Source of the DNA: an uncultured Collinsella sp.
Lineage (GTDB): Bacteria; Actinomycetota; Coriobacteriia; Coriobacteriales; Coriobacteriaceae
NCBI GenBank assembly: GCA_900551815.1
Contig: URXE01000007.1
Span: 1 to 44,699 of the forward strand
Direction of reading: 5' to 3'
Length of the DNA stretch: 44,699 nt
The position numbers and the translations under genes are program-made. The notes beneath the pieces were generated by a model that saw only the letters and a program-made list of their open reading frames with translations, had not been told where the DNA came from and made no database searches. Shown piece by piece: positions 22,843-31,374 of the stretch. Position 1 is the stretch's first letter; each line of letters starts with the position of its first letter.

Positions 22843-23703
22843 TTACTTGATGTTGTACTTAGCCATGAGGGCGTCAATGGTACCGTCGTCGGTCAGGTCC
22901 TTGATGGCCTGGTTGATGTCTTCCTTGAGCTTGGTGTTACCCTGGTTGATGGCGATGGCGTACTCCTCGCCGGTGCTGATCTGCTTAATGGTCTGGCAGG
23001 TGTTGAACTGCTCGGCGGTCAGCTGGCTGGCAACGGAGCGGTTGGTGACTACGGCGTCGCCCTTATCGGACTGCAGGGCGCTGAAGCACTCGGTAGCGTC
23101 CTTGTAGGGGACGATCTTGGCCTTGGGGAAGTTCTCCTGGGCAAAAGACTCGGCGGTCGAGCCAGACTGAACGATGATGGTAGCGTCGGCGTTGTTGAGC
23201 TTCTCGCTGTAGTTGTCGGCCGTGATGTCGGTGTTATCGACCTTGGTCACGATAGCCTGATCGTCCATGTAGTAGGAATCGGAGAAAGTGACTTCCTTCT
23301 CACGCTCGGGCGTGTCGGTGATAGCCGCGATGGAGACGTCGTACTTGGCGCCCGAAGCGACACCCGGAACCAGCGTGTCAAAGTCATTGTTGACGTACTC
23401 GACATCCAGGCCCAGCTTGTCACCGATAGCCTTGATGAGCTCAAGGTCAAAGCCCTGGTAGTCGCCGTTGTCATCCTTGTACTCAAACGGCGCGTACTCG
23501 GCAGAGGTGCCGACGGTCAGCGTGCCGTCCTTGACGAGCGCGTACTCCTTGGAGCCGTCGACCTTCTCGACCTTAGCGTCGTCAGAGCTGCTGGAACCGG
23601 CATCAGAACCAGAGGTGGCGTTGGACGAACCGCAGCCCGTCAGAGCAAGGGCGAGCGCCATAGCACCCGTGGCGGCAAATGCGCCAAGCTTCTTCAGCTT
23701 CAT
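22843..23703 (-). CDS. Amino-acid ABC transporter substrate-binding lipoprotein
   Basis: This is a 286-residue family-3 solute-binding protein. It has a lipoprotein signal, MKLKKLGAFAATGAMALALA followed by LTGC with the lipidated Cys at about 23, and a Ser/Asp-rich tether. The mature domain has the family motif GTSAEYAPFEYKDDNGDYQGFDLEL, then ITDTPEREKEVTFSDSY, and ends KDLTDDGTIDALMAKYNIK. It captures a polar amino acid for the permease and ATPase encoded downstream. The ATG follows GGAAGGAG. A sigma70 promoter lies at 23761-23789. The substrate cannot be assigned from sequence alone. Confidence 0.93.
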   Translation of the reverse strand: MKLKKLGAFAATGAMALALALTGCGSSNATSGSDAGSSSSDDAKVEKVDGSKEYALVKDGTLTVGTSAEYAPFEYKDDNGDYQGFDLELIKAIGDKLGLDVEYVNNDFDTLVPGVASGAKYDVSIAAITDTPEREKEVTFSDSYYMDDQAIVTKVDNTDITADNYSEKLNNADATIIVQSGSTAESFAQENFPKAKIVPYKDATECFSALQSDKGDAVVTNRSVASQLTAEQFNTCQTIKQISTGEEYAIAINQGNTKLKEDINQAIKDLTDDGTIDALMAKYNIK

Positions 23704-23760
23704 AATCAGTCTCCTTCCGGTGACCTCGTTTGATTCAGAGGTCTGCAAAAACTGTTGGCT

Positions 23761-23789
23761 ATTATGCACCCGGAATTACGAATCTGCAA
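23761..23789 (-). promoter_or_regulatory. Sigma70 promoter of the amino-acid ABC operon
   Basis: On the minus strand TTGCAG (23789-23784) and CATAAT (23766-23761) are spaced by 17 bases, with a start near 23754. Confidence 0.65.
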
Positions 23790-23850
23790 TGAGAAAACTG
23801 ATTGAAACAAACCCATAACGTGAATGGAATACTCTACTTTGTGACAGTCA

Positions 23851-24717
23851 TTACTGCTGCAATGACCTTAATAGTCTAATTTCAGCTGCATAACCTGCAA
23901 GTTCGTTCGGAGTCTCCAAAATAAACGGCAGCGAACGCAAGTGGCCATTCGATACAATATTCTGCATAACCTGCATACCTCCACCAAATTCCTCACTGCC
24001 AAGGTATCCCTTGCCGATGCACTCGTGACGATCTTTATGGGCGCCACAAGAGTTCTTCGAATCGTTGATGTGTACGGCATGCAAGCGATCGATACCCACC
24101 ACGCGGTCGAACTCGTCGAGTACGCCGTCCAGATCATGGATGATGTCGTAGCCGGCATCGCTCACATGGCAGGTGTCTAGGCAAACGCCCAGCTTGGCCG
24201 ACAGCTCGGGGCGTTTGCCGGCAACACCCTCAATGATGAGCGCCAGTTCCTCAAAGCTGCGGCCCACCTCGGTGCCCTTGCCCGACATGGTCTCGAGCAG
24301 CACCGTCGTCTGCTGGCCCTCAAACATCACCTGACACAGGGCGTCGACAATCATCTGAATGCCGGCGTCGGAGCCCTGCCCCACATGCGCACCGGGATGG
24401 AAGTTGTAGTAGTTGCCGGGCAGCGCCTCCATGCGCCGCAGGTCCTCTGCCATAGCCTCCAAGGCGAACTCGCGCGCCCGCTCTTTGGCAGAACAGGGGT
24501 TGTAGGTATACGGGGCATGCGCCACCAGCGGTCCAAAGTCGTTTTGCGACATAAGCTCGCGCAGAGCCGCCACGTCATCCATGTCAAGTTCTTTTGCCTT
24601 GCCACCGCGCGGGTTGCGCGTAAAGAACGCAAAGGTATTGGCGCCAATGGACAACGCCGTCTCCCCCATTGCCCGATAGCCCTTCGTCGTCGAAAGATGA
24701 CACCCGATCGTCAGCAT
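23851..24717 (-). CDS. nfo: Endonuclease IV (deoxyribonuclease IV)
   Basis: This is a TIM-barrel AP endonuclease of 288 residues with three zinc ions. Ligand motifs in order: GCHLSTTKGY near the start, VAHAPYTYN, NFHPGAHVGQGSD, LLETMSGKGTEVG, CLDTCHVSDAGYD, VHINDSKNSCGAHKDRHECIGKG, and LETPNE at the end. It cleaves 5' of abasic sites in base-excision repair. The ATG at 24715-24717 follows GAGGAGGGA. The 5' region carries hairpin-repeat copy 1. Neighbours on the same strand are unrelated in function. Confidence 0.93.
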   Translation of the reverse strand: MLTIGCHLSTTKGYRAMGETALSIGANTFAFFTRNPRGGKAKELDMDDVAALRELMSQNDFGPLVAHAPYTYNPCSAKERAREFALEAMAEDLRRMEALPGNYYNFHPGAHVGQGSDAGIQMIVDALCQVMFEGQQTTVLLETMSGKGTEVGRSFEELALIIEGVAGKRPELSAKLGVCLDTCHVSDAGYDIIHDLDGVLDEFDRVVGIDRLHAVHINDSKNSCGAHKDRHECIGKGYLGSEEFGGGMQVMQNIVSNGHLRSLPFILETPNELAGYAAEIRLLRSLQQ

Positions 24718-24736
24718 CTCCAGCTCCCTCCTCATC

Positions 24737-24817
24737 AGTTGCGGTGAAATACGGTCTATTGGTGCCCTATTTTGGCGCAAACAGACCGTATTCCACCGCA
24801 AGTTATAAAAGGGGCAT
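24737..24817. repeat. Covarying hairpin repeat, copy 1
   Basis: The outer stem TTGCGGTG-a-AATA pairs with TATT-c-CACCGCAA. The next stem segment is CGGT paired with ACCG, then CT paired with AG. The arms are 24739-24757 and 24783-24801. The right flank AGTTATAAAAGGG-x-CAT is shared with copy 2 at 25904-25984. The 25-base interior is a partly decayed version of the copy-2 interior. It lies in the nfo leader. Confidence 0.88.
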
Positions 24818-24870
24818 CAGGGGCAAAGGCCTCCAAGGCATTCCAGGCGCTGGCGCCATGCCCCCACGCA

Positions 24871-25890
24871 CTAAAGTTTCAAGCGAATCGCATCGATAAT
24901 GCGCGCGCAGCGCTGCGTGGCGGCAAGGGGCATGACGGGACTCTCGAGTTTCCCCGCCCGGATGAGCTGGGTCGCATGCTGGATTTCGCCGTAGAAATCA
25001 TCGATCTCAAACGGGGCATTTATTTCGAGCGTTCGACCGTCGGAATACTTCACATGGGCGAGCTCGGGGCGATGGAGACGCTCGATTTCCAACGAGCCTC
25101 GCTCACAGACAATCGTTAAGCGGCTTTCATATGTTGCTTTGCCGTCGCACACCATATGAATGGGTATACCGCCGACGCTCATACGGATCTCGTCGGCCCA
25201 ATCGACGCGGCCGCCTGATACGTCACGCCAGCGAACTTCACGGGATGAAACCTCGCACGCGCCCGCGAGCAAATCCTCAAACCAACCGACCGCATAGCAG
25301 CCCATGTCATATAGACAGCCGCCCTGCAACGAATCAAGCAGATAGCCCGAAGGAGGCTCGCCGTAATCGAGCTTTTGCACGCTTTCAAGCGAGACAATAC
25401 GGCCAAGCTCACCCGACGCAAGCAAGTCCTTCACGCGAGTGCGCATCGGGCAAAACCGATTCTTCATCGCCTCCATAAACAGCACGCCGCGCTCACGAGA
25501 GGTGGAGGCAATCGAGAGAGCCTCTTCCTCACTCAAAACGGCCGGCTTTTCGCACAGCACGGCCTTTCCCGCGCGCAGTGCCCGACAGACCCAATGCGCA
25601 TGCATGCCATGTGGAAGAGCCAAGTAGATTGCGTCGACATCGGGGTCGGCAATCAGCGCATCATAAGCCACATCGCCGCTATCGTCAGCCGTGGCATAAC
25701 TGTGCGCGGCATCAATCGAAAACGCCCTGCAAAACTCCTCAACATGCGAAGGAGTGCGGCCGGCGGCAGCCACAAGCCGTGCCCCGTCCACCTCCTTGAG
25801 CGACGATGCAAATCGATGCGAAATGTGTCCAGCGCCCAAAACGCCCCAACAAACCTCACGCAAATCATCACATGAATCCCGATGACCCAC
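24871..25890 (-). CDS. Gfo/Idh/MocA-family oxidoreductase
   Basis: This protein of about 339 residues has an N-terminal Rossmann fold (CWGVLGAGHISHRFASSL, about residues 13-30). The family motif CEKPAVLSEEEA holds the catalytic Lys, and the C-terminal substrate domain (GGCLYDMGCYAVGWFEDLL) carries the family D-x-G-x-Y-x pattern. These enzymes use NAD(P) to oxidise or reduce sugars, inositols or trans-dihydrodiols. The chosen start is a GTG (25888-25890) behind AAGGGGG; reading further upstream would enter the repeat hairpin. A second, unrelated-looking member lies at 33147-34253. Substrate unknown. Confidence 0.88.
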   Translation of the reverse strand: MGHRDSCDDLREVCWGVLGAGHISHRFASSLKEVDGARLVAAAGRTPSHVEEFCRAFSIDAAHSYATADDSGDVAYDALIADPDVDAIYLALPHGMHAHWVCRALRAGKAVLCEKPAVLSEEEALSIASTSRERGVLFMEAMKNRFCPMRTRVKDLLASGELGRIVSLESVQKLDYGEPPSGYLLDSLQGGCLYDMGCYAVGWFEDLLAGACEVSSREVRWRDVSGGRVDWADEIRMSVGGIPIHMVCDGKATYESRLTIVCERGSLEIERLHRPELAHVKYSDGRTLEINAPFEIDDFYGEIQHATQLIRAGKLESPVMPLAATQRCARIIDAIRLKL

Positions 25891-25903
25891 GACAGCCCCC
25901 TTC

Positions 25904-25984
25904 AGTTGCGGTGAAATAGTTCCTGTTTGGCCCCTATTCTGCCGCAAACAGGAACTATTCCACCGCAAGTTATAAAAGGGTCAT
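25904..25984. repeat. Covarying hairpin repeat, copy 2
   Basis: The arms 25906-25929 and 25945-25968 pair over 24 positions with one mismatch: TTGCGGTG-a-AATA, GTTC, CTGTTTG against CAAACAG, GAAC, TATT-c-CACCGCAA. The variable 4-bp block is GTTC/GAAC here and CGGT/ACCG in copy 1. It abuts the stop codon of the aldo/keto reductase gene and precedes the Gfo/Idh/MocA gene. Confidence 0.9.
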
Positions 25985-27171
25985 GAGGAGCGCGTTTTGC
26001 CGAAGGCCTTAAGCACCGCCGTCACGGGACCAGGCTGGAAACGTCGGCGCACATCGTCGAGACGCTCGGGAATATCGATGTGCTGTGGGCAGTGGCGCGC
26101 GCATTTGCCGCACTTGACGCAATTGCTCACGAGCTTGGGCTCGCTCGTGCGCACCGCACTCGCCGTAAAGTATTGCGACAGCCCCGTAAACCAGCTGTGC
26201 GCATAGCTCGCGTTGTAGGCGGCAAAGCAGCCGGGAATGTTGATACCCTTGGGGCATGGCATGCAGTAGCCGCATCCCGTGCAGGGCACACGGTTCGATT
26301 TCTCAAACTCCATCAACACGCGCGCAATCGTGTCGAGCTGGTTGGCAGTCATCGAATTCGGCAACGCGAGGTCTGCCAGTGACGAATTCTCATCCACCTG
26401 CGCGATATCGGTCATACCCGAAAGCAGCATCGTCACCTGAGGATGATTCCACACCCACGAAAGACCCCAGGCGGCAGGAGTGCGCAAATGCGGGTCACGG
26501 GCACTATCGAGCACAGCGCGGGCCCGTGGCGGCAGCTTGCCCGCTAAACGCCCGCCCAGCAGCGGCTCCATCACAAACACCGCGAGCCCGCGCTCCGCAG
26601 CCGCCATGAGTCCTGCCGTTCCCGCTTGGTAACGCTCGCCGGCATAGTTGTACTGTATCTGGCAAAAATCCCAGTCATATGCGTCAAGCATCGTCAGGAA
26701 ATCCACCGCGCTGCCGTGGTACGAAAAACCAATCTGGCGAATGCGCCCCGCCGCCTTTTGACACGCGATCCAGTCCTCAATGCCCAATGCCACCACACGT
26801 TCCCACTGGGCGGGCGAGGTAATGTTATGCATGAGGTAATAGTCGATATGGTCGGTCCGCAGGCGCCGCAGTTGCTCATCGAAGAACCGGTCGAAATCCT
26901 CCGCGCACTTGCACGAAGCATGCGGCAACTTGGTCGCCAGCAACACCCGGTCACGCAGCCCCAAGCGCTCAAGCGAGGCGCCCACGCACGCCTCGTTACC
27001 GGGATAGAGATACGCGGTGTCCAGATAATTAATCCCCTGCTCCACCGCACGGGAAATGATGGCATCGGCTGTCTTCGCATCCGGACGTCCCGGCGCACCG
27101 GGAAACCTCATGCAGCCCAGACCCAACGCCGAGATACGGTTGCCGCTTTTGGGGTCAACGCGATATTGCAC
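25981..27171 (-). CDS. Aldo/keto reductase with C-terminal 4Fe-4S ferredoxin domain
   Basis: This protein of about 396 residues has two domains. The TIM-barrel AKR domain carries the catalytic set: Asp and Tyr in DTAYLYPGNE, Lys in LLATKLPHAS and His in YYLMHNITSP. The C-terminal part has two cluster motifs, CTGCGYCMPCPKGINIPGC and CVKCGKCARHCPQHIDIP, typical of ferredoxin-coupled oxidoreductases of anaerobes. The GTG at 27171 follows AGGGAGG and gives the family start VQYRVDPKSGNRISALGLG; the ATG 18 bases upstream lacks a clear ribosome site. Substrate unknown; electrons likely pass through the two clusters. Confidence 0.9.
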   Translation of the reverse strand: MQYRVDPKSGNRISALGLGCMRFPGAPGRPDAKTADAIISRAVEQGINYLDTAYLYPGNEACVGASLERLGLRDRVLLATKLPHASCKCAEDFDRFFDEQLRRLRTDHIDYYLMHNITSPAQWERVVALGIEDWIACQKAAGRIRQIGFSYHGSAVDFLTMLDAYDWDFCQIQYNYAGERYQAGTAGLMAAAERGLAVFVMEPLLGGRLAGKLPPRARAVLDSARDPHLRTPAAWGLSWVWNHPQVTMLLSGMTDIAQVDENSSLADLALPNSMTANQLDTIARVLMEFEKSNRVPCTGCGYCMPCPKGINIPGCFAAYNASYAHSWFTGLSQYFTASAVRTSEPKLVSNCVKCGKCARHCPQHIDIPERLDDVRRRFQPGPVTAVLKAFGKTRSS

Positions 27172-27334
27172 GGCCCCTCCCTTCGCCATCAGCGCCCCGG
27201 CAAGGCGAAACACAATGGTCACGCAGCCGAAACATCGTGGAATCGCAATCGAGAACGTATCGTAACGCAGCAGAAATCGAGCTGTCACGGCACCGCTTTA
27301 ACATCAGCAAAAAGCCCGATGAAAGGAGCCGGGC

Positions 27335-27403
27335 ATGACCACGCGCATGTCTTTGCGGTCTGCCCTGCAGCGTAGCGTCCAGGCAAACGTTTCTTTTTTA
27401 TAA
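27335..27403 (+). CDS. Possible 22-residue leader or micro-ORF
   Basis: AAAGGAG precedes an ATG coding MTTRMSLRSALQRSVQANVS plus two residues, then TAA. A GCCCG/CGGGC hairpin surrounds the ribosome site. A terminator follows at 27452-27477, ahead of the ketopantoate-reductase-like gene. It may be a leader peptide or nothing; no family is recognised. Confidence 0.25.
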   Translation: MTTRMSLRSALQRSVQANVSFL

Positions 27404-27451
27404 CAGCCGCCCCGCGCACCCACCAATCACCCTGGCAGCATACAATCCATC

Positions 27452-27477
27452 AGGCGCCCCTTACGCGGGCGCCTTTT
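27452..27477 (+). terminator. Terminator or attenuator before the ketopantoate-reductase-like gene
   Basis: An 8-bp stem, AGGCGCCC/GGGCGCCT, is followed by TTTT on the plus strand and ends about 20 bases before the start codon at 27497. No plus-strand gene of normal size precedes it, so it probably attenuates a leader transcript. Confidence 0.7.
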
Positions 27478-27496
27478 ACATGGGGAGATGATTCAC

Positions 27497-28411
27497 ATGC
27501 AGATCAACAAGGTCGCCTTTATCGGCAAGGGCGGCGTCGGCCTGCTCTACGGCAGCATGATCGCCCGGGCGCTCGGCAACGACGCCGTCGAATACATCAT
27601 GGATGACACCCGTTTTGAGCGTCACGCGGGCGATGCGCTCACTGTCAACGGCAAGCCCTGCGATCTCACGTCCGTCCGCGCCAGCGAGGCGACGCCCGCC
27701 GATCTGGTCATCCTGACAGTCAAGACCACCGGTCTCGACCAAGCACTCAAGACTATGGAGCGCGTCGTGGGACCCAACACGCTCATCGCCTCGCTATGCA
27801 ACGGCATTACGAGCGAGCAAAAGATTGCCGAACGCTTTGGCTGGGAGCATACCGTTCTTGGTATCTGCCAGGGCATGGACGCCGTGTTCCTCAACGGCGC
27901 GCTCACCTTTACCAATGCGGGCGAGATCCGCTTTGGCGCGGCGGCCGGCACGGACCCCGCGACCGTCGCCGCTATCGACGGGCTCTACACGCGCTGCGGC
28001 ATCGCCCATACCGTCGAGCGCGATATTGCGCACCGCATGTGGGCCAAACTCATGCTCAACGACGGCATCAACCAGACCTGCATGGCCTACGGCGGGACCT
28101 ACGGAAGCGCCACGGAGCCGGGCTCCGAGCAGCGCCGCTGTTTTGTCTCCGCCATGCGCGAGACGCTTGCGGTTGCCAACGCCGAGGGCGTTGAGCTGAC
28201 CGAAGCAGACCTGACGCAAATGGTGCACCTCATCGAGGGAATCGACCCCGCCGGTATTCCCTCAATGGCTCAGGACCGCATCGCGCAGCGCAAAACAGAG
28301 GTCGAGGAGTTCGCGGGCACCGTCCGCCGCCTCGCGGCCAAGCACGATATCCAGGTTCCGCAGAACGAATGGCTCTATCAGCGCATTCGCGATATCGAGG
28401 CAAGCTGGTAA
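27497..28411 (+). CDS. 2-dehydropantoate 2-reductase (ketopantoate reductase) family protein
   Basis: This protein of about 304 residues has the NADPH site KVAFIGKGGVGLLYGSM (about 5-21). VKTTGLDQAL carries the conserved Lys-Thr, SLCNGITSEQ the conserved Asn, and AKLMLNDGINQTCMAYGG the catalytic Lys-Asn region. The C-terminal helical domain ends EWLYQRIRDIEASW. PanE reduces ketopantoate in coenzyme A synthesis, but paralogues act on other 2-oxoacids and no other pan genes are near, so the substrate is uncertain. The ATG at 27497 lies 9 bases after GGGGAG; the ATG at 27488 is too close to it. A terminator follows at 28445. Confidence 0.88.
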   Translation: MQINKVAFIGKGGVGLLYGSMIARALGNDAVEYIMDDTRFERHAGDALTVNGKPCDLTSVRASEATPADLVILTVKTTGLDQALKTMERVVGPNTLIASLCNGITSEQKIAERFGWEHTVLGICQGMDAVFLNGALTFTNAGEIRFGAAAGTDPATVAAIDGLYTRCGIAHTVERDIAHRMWAKLMLNDGINQTCMAYGGTYGSATEPGSEQRRCFVSAMRETLAVANAEGVELTEADLTQMVHLIEGIDPAGIPSMAQDRIAQRKTEVEEFAGTVRRLAAKHDIQVPQNEWLYQRIRDIEASW

Positions 28412-28444
28412 CGCCAACGCGCCGCATTCAACAGCCTTAGCAGC

Positions 28445-28482
28445 AAAGCCGCCGCAAGGAGCACTCCCCTTACGGCGGCTTT
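28445..28482. terminator. Terminator between convergent genes
   Basis: AAAGCCGCCG (28445-28454) pairs with CGGCGGCTTT (28473-28482), a perfect 10-bp outer stem. It serves the plus-strand reductase gene and may also end the minus-strand small membrane protein. Confidence 0.85.
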
Positions 28483-28519
28483 CATCTTCGTCTATGACCG
28501 GCGGTCAATCTCACAACAG

Positions 28520-28726
28520 CTAGCGTTGCGACTCCGGAACCTCGTCCTCATCGTCGCGACAAAGGACAACACCGGCGCTTCCCAGCAGCGTGGCCGCGAT
28601 CAGCACGCCGACCACGATAGGAGCAGCCCCGCATGTCCCCTGCATGCCCGCGACGAGCGCGGCCGTGGGACCAAGGCAGCCAAGCATCAACGCGACGGCG
28701 GCAACGGTAATATCTCGAGCATTCAC
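28520..28726 (-). CDS. Small membrane protein, unknown function
   Basis: A 68-residue protein with two predicted membrane helices (VAAVALMLGCLGPTAALVAG and APIVVGVLIAATLLGSAGVV) joined by GMQGTCG, and an acidic C-terminal tail (RDDEDEVPESQ). GGAGGAAG lies 14 bases upstream of the ATG, longer than usual. No family is recognised. It is convergent with the ketopantoate-reductase-like gene. Confidence 0.55.
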   Translation of the reverse strand: MNARDITVAAVALMLGCLGPTAALVAGMQGTCGAAPIVVGVLIAATLLGSAGVVLCRDDEDEVPESQR

Positions 28727-28912
28727 AAGACCACTTCCTCCAAGAGAAAGACCTTATTTCTCAAGAACCAGTGTGCTCCGCATCCATTCGCCCAGCGTAC
28801 CGCCACGGTAAGGGCTCTGTTAACTCAAACGCATACATAGAACGGACGTCCTTACGTTGCCCTAAAGCTCGGTAAAGACGCCCGTCCGCCAAATATCCGT
28901 GATGCAGAAAAA

Positions 28913-29689
28913 TTACCAACCGGTGTAGTAGTCGGTGGTTCCGGCAGCGCAGCCGGAGTCATAGACCTTGCAATCACCCTTGGAGCCCGTAAAGGTCGAG
29001 CCCTGGGCCATATCGCCCGCGGCAACAACGTAATAGCCGTCGGAATCGCGCCAAAAGCCCTCAGAATCCTGAGTCCATTCGCCCGTGCGATAGTGATAAA
29101 GCACATTGCTGCTGTAATAGGTCTCGCGGCGCCCGTTGTAGTTATTGACACCCGCAGAGCGCGTCAGGCCCGATCCGTTCGCGCAGGACGCGGCAGACGC
29201 GTAGGACGAAGTGTAACCGGCGTTGTAGTACGAAGCCTGGGCGGCCTCGGCAGCCTCCGCCTCGGCGGCAGCAGCCTCGAGCGCTTCGCGCTTGGCATCC
29301 TCAAGCGCAGTGCGCAGCTCATCGAGCTCGGTCGACTTCGCATCGACCTCCCCCATCGTCAACAGGCTGCCCGCGCCATCGATACAGCCCTGCAGCACAG
29401 CGCGCTCGTCATCGGTGGCATAGTCACCGTACATGTTCATGATGATCTGAGCGCGCATCTCCAGGGAATCGCGCTTGGCCTCCATCGAGGCGTTCCACTC
29501 CTGCATGGAACCATAACCATCGCCGCGATAGTCAACGGGCTGCACCAGCGTCGTCTCAGACGGCGTAGATCCAACCGTATCGGACAGTGTTGCGGCGTGG
29601 GCATCAGTTGCACCGGCGCCCGCCAAAAGTGCCACGGTCAGAGCGGCGGAAAGGGCGGCGGCTTTCGGTTTTCGTGAATCAATCCTCAT
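28913..29689 (-). CDS. Secreted protein with coiled-coil and Tyr/Gly-rich C-terminal domain
   Basis: This is a 258-residue exported protein. The signal peptide (KAAALSAALTVALLAGAGAT, cleavage near AHA-AT) precedes a helical region with a short Ala/Glu-rich coiled coil (EALEAAAAEAEAAEAAQASY). The C-terminal 80 residues (RRETYYSSNVLYHYRTGEW, then GFWRDSDGYYVVAAGDMAQG, then KVYDSGCAAGTTDYYTGW) look like the small beta-barrel domain found at the ends of secreted wall-associated proteins in Gram-positive bacteria; the VYDSG motif and the terminal W are its hallmarks. The ATG has GGAGG 11 bases upstream. No catalytic residues can be assigned. Probable wall-associated or peptidoglycan-related role. 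Confidence 0.78.
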   Translation of the reverse strand: MRIDSRKPKAAALSAALTVALLAGAGATDAHAATLSDTVGSTPSETTLVQPVDYRGDGYGSMQEWNASMEAKRDSLEMRAQIIMNMYGDYATDDERAVLQGCIDGAGSLLTMGEVDAKSTELDELRTALEDAKREALEAAAAEAEAAEAAQASYYNAGYTSSYASAASCANGSGLTRSAGVNNYNGRRETYYSSNVLYHYRTGEWTQDSEGFWRDSDGYYVVAAGDMAQGSTFTGSKGDCKVYDSGCAAGTTDYYTGW

Positions 29690-29900
29690 GTAGCTGGAAA
29701 CCTCCGTAGTGCGTTTTTGCTGCGTTTGAGCTGCGTGTGATTCGATCGCGCTGCATAGTACCCCGAGCAAATCGCGACCTGCGGTTTTACTTAAAAGGCG
29801 CACGTCAATTGCGTAAAACTCACATCCTCTCAACAGGAGTTTTCCACAACTCGAATGCATAAAGCGTGTCAAAAACCCTGTTTTTGCACCCTCTCTATGC

Positions 29901-29939
29901 AAAAAAGGCGCCTGTGCAACCATTGTTCGCACAGGCACC
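29901..29939 (-). terminator. Terminator of metY
   Basis: GGTGCCTGTGC/GCACAGGCGCC is an 11-bp stem with one mismatch, followed on the minus strand by TTTTTT. It lies 62 bases after the metY stop. Confidence 0.88.
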
Positions 29940-30001
29940 TTGAGCAGGCATTTTATACAGTTATACCTATCGAGTCGCAAGGGGTCCTTGCACAAGTCGC
30001 C

Positions 30002-31312
30002 TTACTCGTCCAGCGCGGCGAAGGCCTGCTTCAGATCCCAAATGATATCCTCGGCATTCTCGGTACCGATGGAAAGACGGATCGTGGAGGGCGTGATGTT
30101 CTGCTCGGCGAGCTCCTCGGCAGACAGCTGGGAGTGCGTGGTGGTAGCCGGGTGCACGACGAGCGACTTGACGTCGGCCACGTTGGCGAGCAGCGAGAAC
30201 ACCTGCAGATGATCAATGAACTTCCAAGCTGCCTCCTGGCCACCCTTAATCTCAAAGGTAAAGATCGAGGCACCGCCGTTGGGGAAGTACTTCTGATAGA
30301 GCTCGTGATCGGGGTGCTCAGGCAGGCTCGGGTGATTCACCTTGGCAACATGGCTGTCACCAGCCAGGAACTCAACGACCTTCTTGGTGTTCTCGACATG
30401 ACGGTCAACGCGCAGCGACAGAGTCTCGGTGCCCTGGAGCAGGACCCAGGCGTTGAACGGGCTGATGCAGGCGCCCTCGTCACGCAGCAGGATGGCGCGG
30501 ACATAGGTTGCGAAGGCGGCGGGACCGGCAGCCTCGGCAAACGAGACGCCATGGTAGGAGGGGTTGGGCTCGGCGATCTGCGCGTACTTTCCGCTCGCCT
30601 TCCAATCGAAGTTACCGCCGTCGACGATCACGCCGCCCAGCGAGGTGCCGTGGCCGCCGATGAACTTGGTTGCGGAGTGGACGACGATGTTGGCACCATG
30701 CTCCAGCGGGCGGAACAGATACGGGGTGCCGAAAGTGTTGTCGACGACAACCGGCAGACCGTGCTTCTTGGCGATCTCGGAGATGGCGTCGATGTTGGGG
30801 ATGTCGGAGTTGGGGTTGCCGAGCGTCTCGAGATAGATGACCGTGGTGTTGTCCTTGATGGCGCCCTCGACCTCGTCCAGGTTATGAGCGTCGACAAACG
30901 TGGTCTCGACGCCAAACTGGGAGAGCGTATGCTCCAGCAGGTTGTAGGAGCCACCGTAGATGGTCTTCTGGGCAACCACGTGGTCACCGGCCTGGGCAAG
31001 AGCCTGCAGGGTATAGGTGATGGCAGCAGCACCGGAGGCGACGGCGAGACCTGCCACGCCACCCTCGAGTGCGGCGATACGGTCCTCGAAGACGCCCTGG
31101 GTGGAGTTGGTCAGACGGCCGTAGATGTTACCAACATCGGCAAGGCCAAAGCGGTCGGCGGCGTGCTGGGAGTTGCGGAACACATAGCTCGTGGTCTGGT
31201 AGATAGGCACGGCGCGGGAGTCGGATGCGGGATCGGCGCTCTCCTGGCCAACGTGAAGCTGCAGGGTATCGAAACCAAAGGTGTGCTCGGGGTTGTTGAT
31301 GAACTGGCTCAT
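30002..31312 (-). CDS. metY: O-acetylhomoserine sulfhydrylase (aminocarboxypropyltransferase)
   Basis: This 436-residue PLP enzyme of the Cys/Met metabolism family binds PLP through the Lys in VVHSATKFIGGHGTSLGG (about 210). Other family motifs are SGAAAITYTLQAL, YGGSYNLLEHTL, LETLGNPNSDIPN, VVDNTFGTPYLFRPLEHGA and, near the end, HPATTTHSQLSAEE with TIRLSIGTEN. It makes homocysteine from O-acetylhomoserine and sulfide. Length and motifs fit MetY rather than MetB/MetC, which are about 390 residues. The ATG follows AAGGAGATC. A 178-base leader with a Cys-containing 17-residue uORF precedes it, and a LysR-type regulator is divergent. Confidence 0.94.
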   Translation of the reverse strand: MSQFINNPEHTFGFDTLQLHVGQESADPASDSRAVPIYQTTSYVFRNSQHAADRFGLADVGNIYGRLTNSTQGVFEDRIAALEGGVAGLAVASGAAAITYTLQALAQAGDHVVAQKTIYGGSYNLLEHTLSQFGVETTFVDAHNLDEVEGAIKDNTTVIYLETLGNPNSDIPNIDAISEIAKKHGLPVVVDNTFGTPYLFRPLEHGANIVVHSATKFIGGHGTSLGGVIVDGGNFDWKASGKYAQIAEPNPSYHGVSFAEAAGPAAFATYVRAILLRDEGACISPFNAWVLLQGTETLSLRVDRHVENTKKVVEFLAGDSHVAKVNHPSLPEHPDHELYQKYFPNGGASIFTFEIKGGQEAAWKFIDHLQVFSLLANVADVKSLVVHPATTTHSQLSAEELAEQNITPSTIRLSIGTENAEDIIWDLKQAFAALDE

Positions 31313-31374
31313 GATGATCTCCTTGATCGAACAAAAGTAAACAAATTAGAGAGAAGTAAGTCGCTGTCTCCTGA

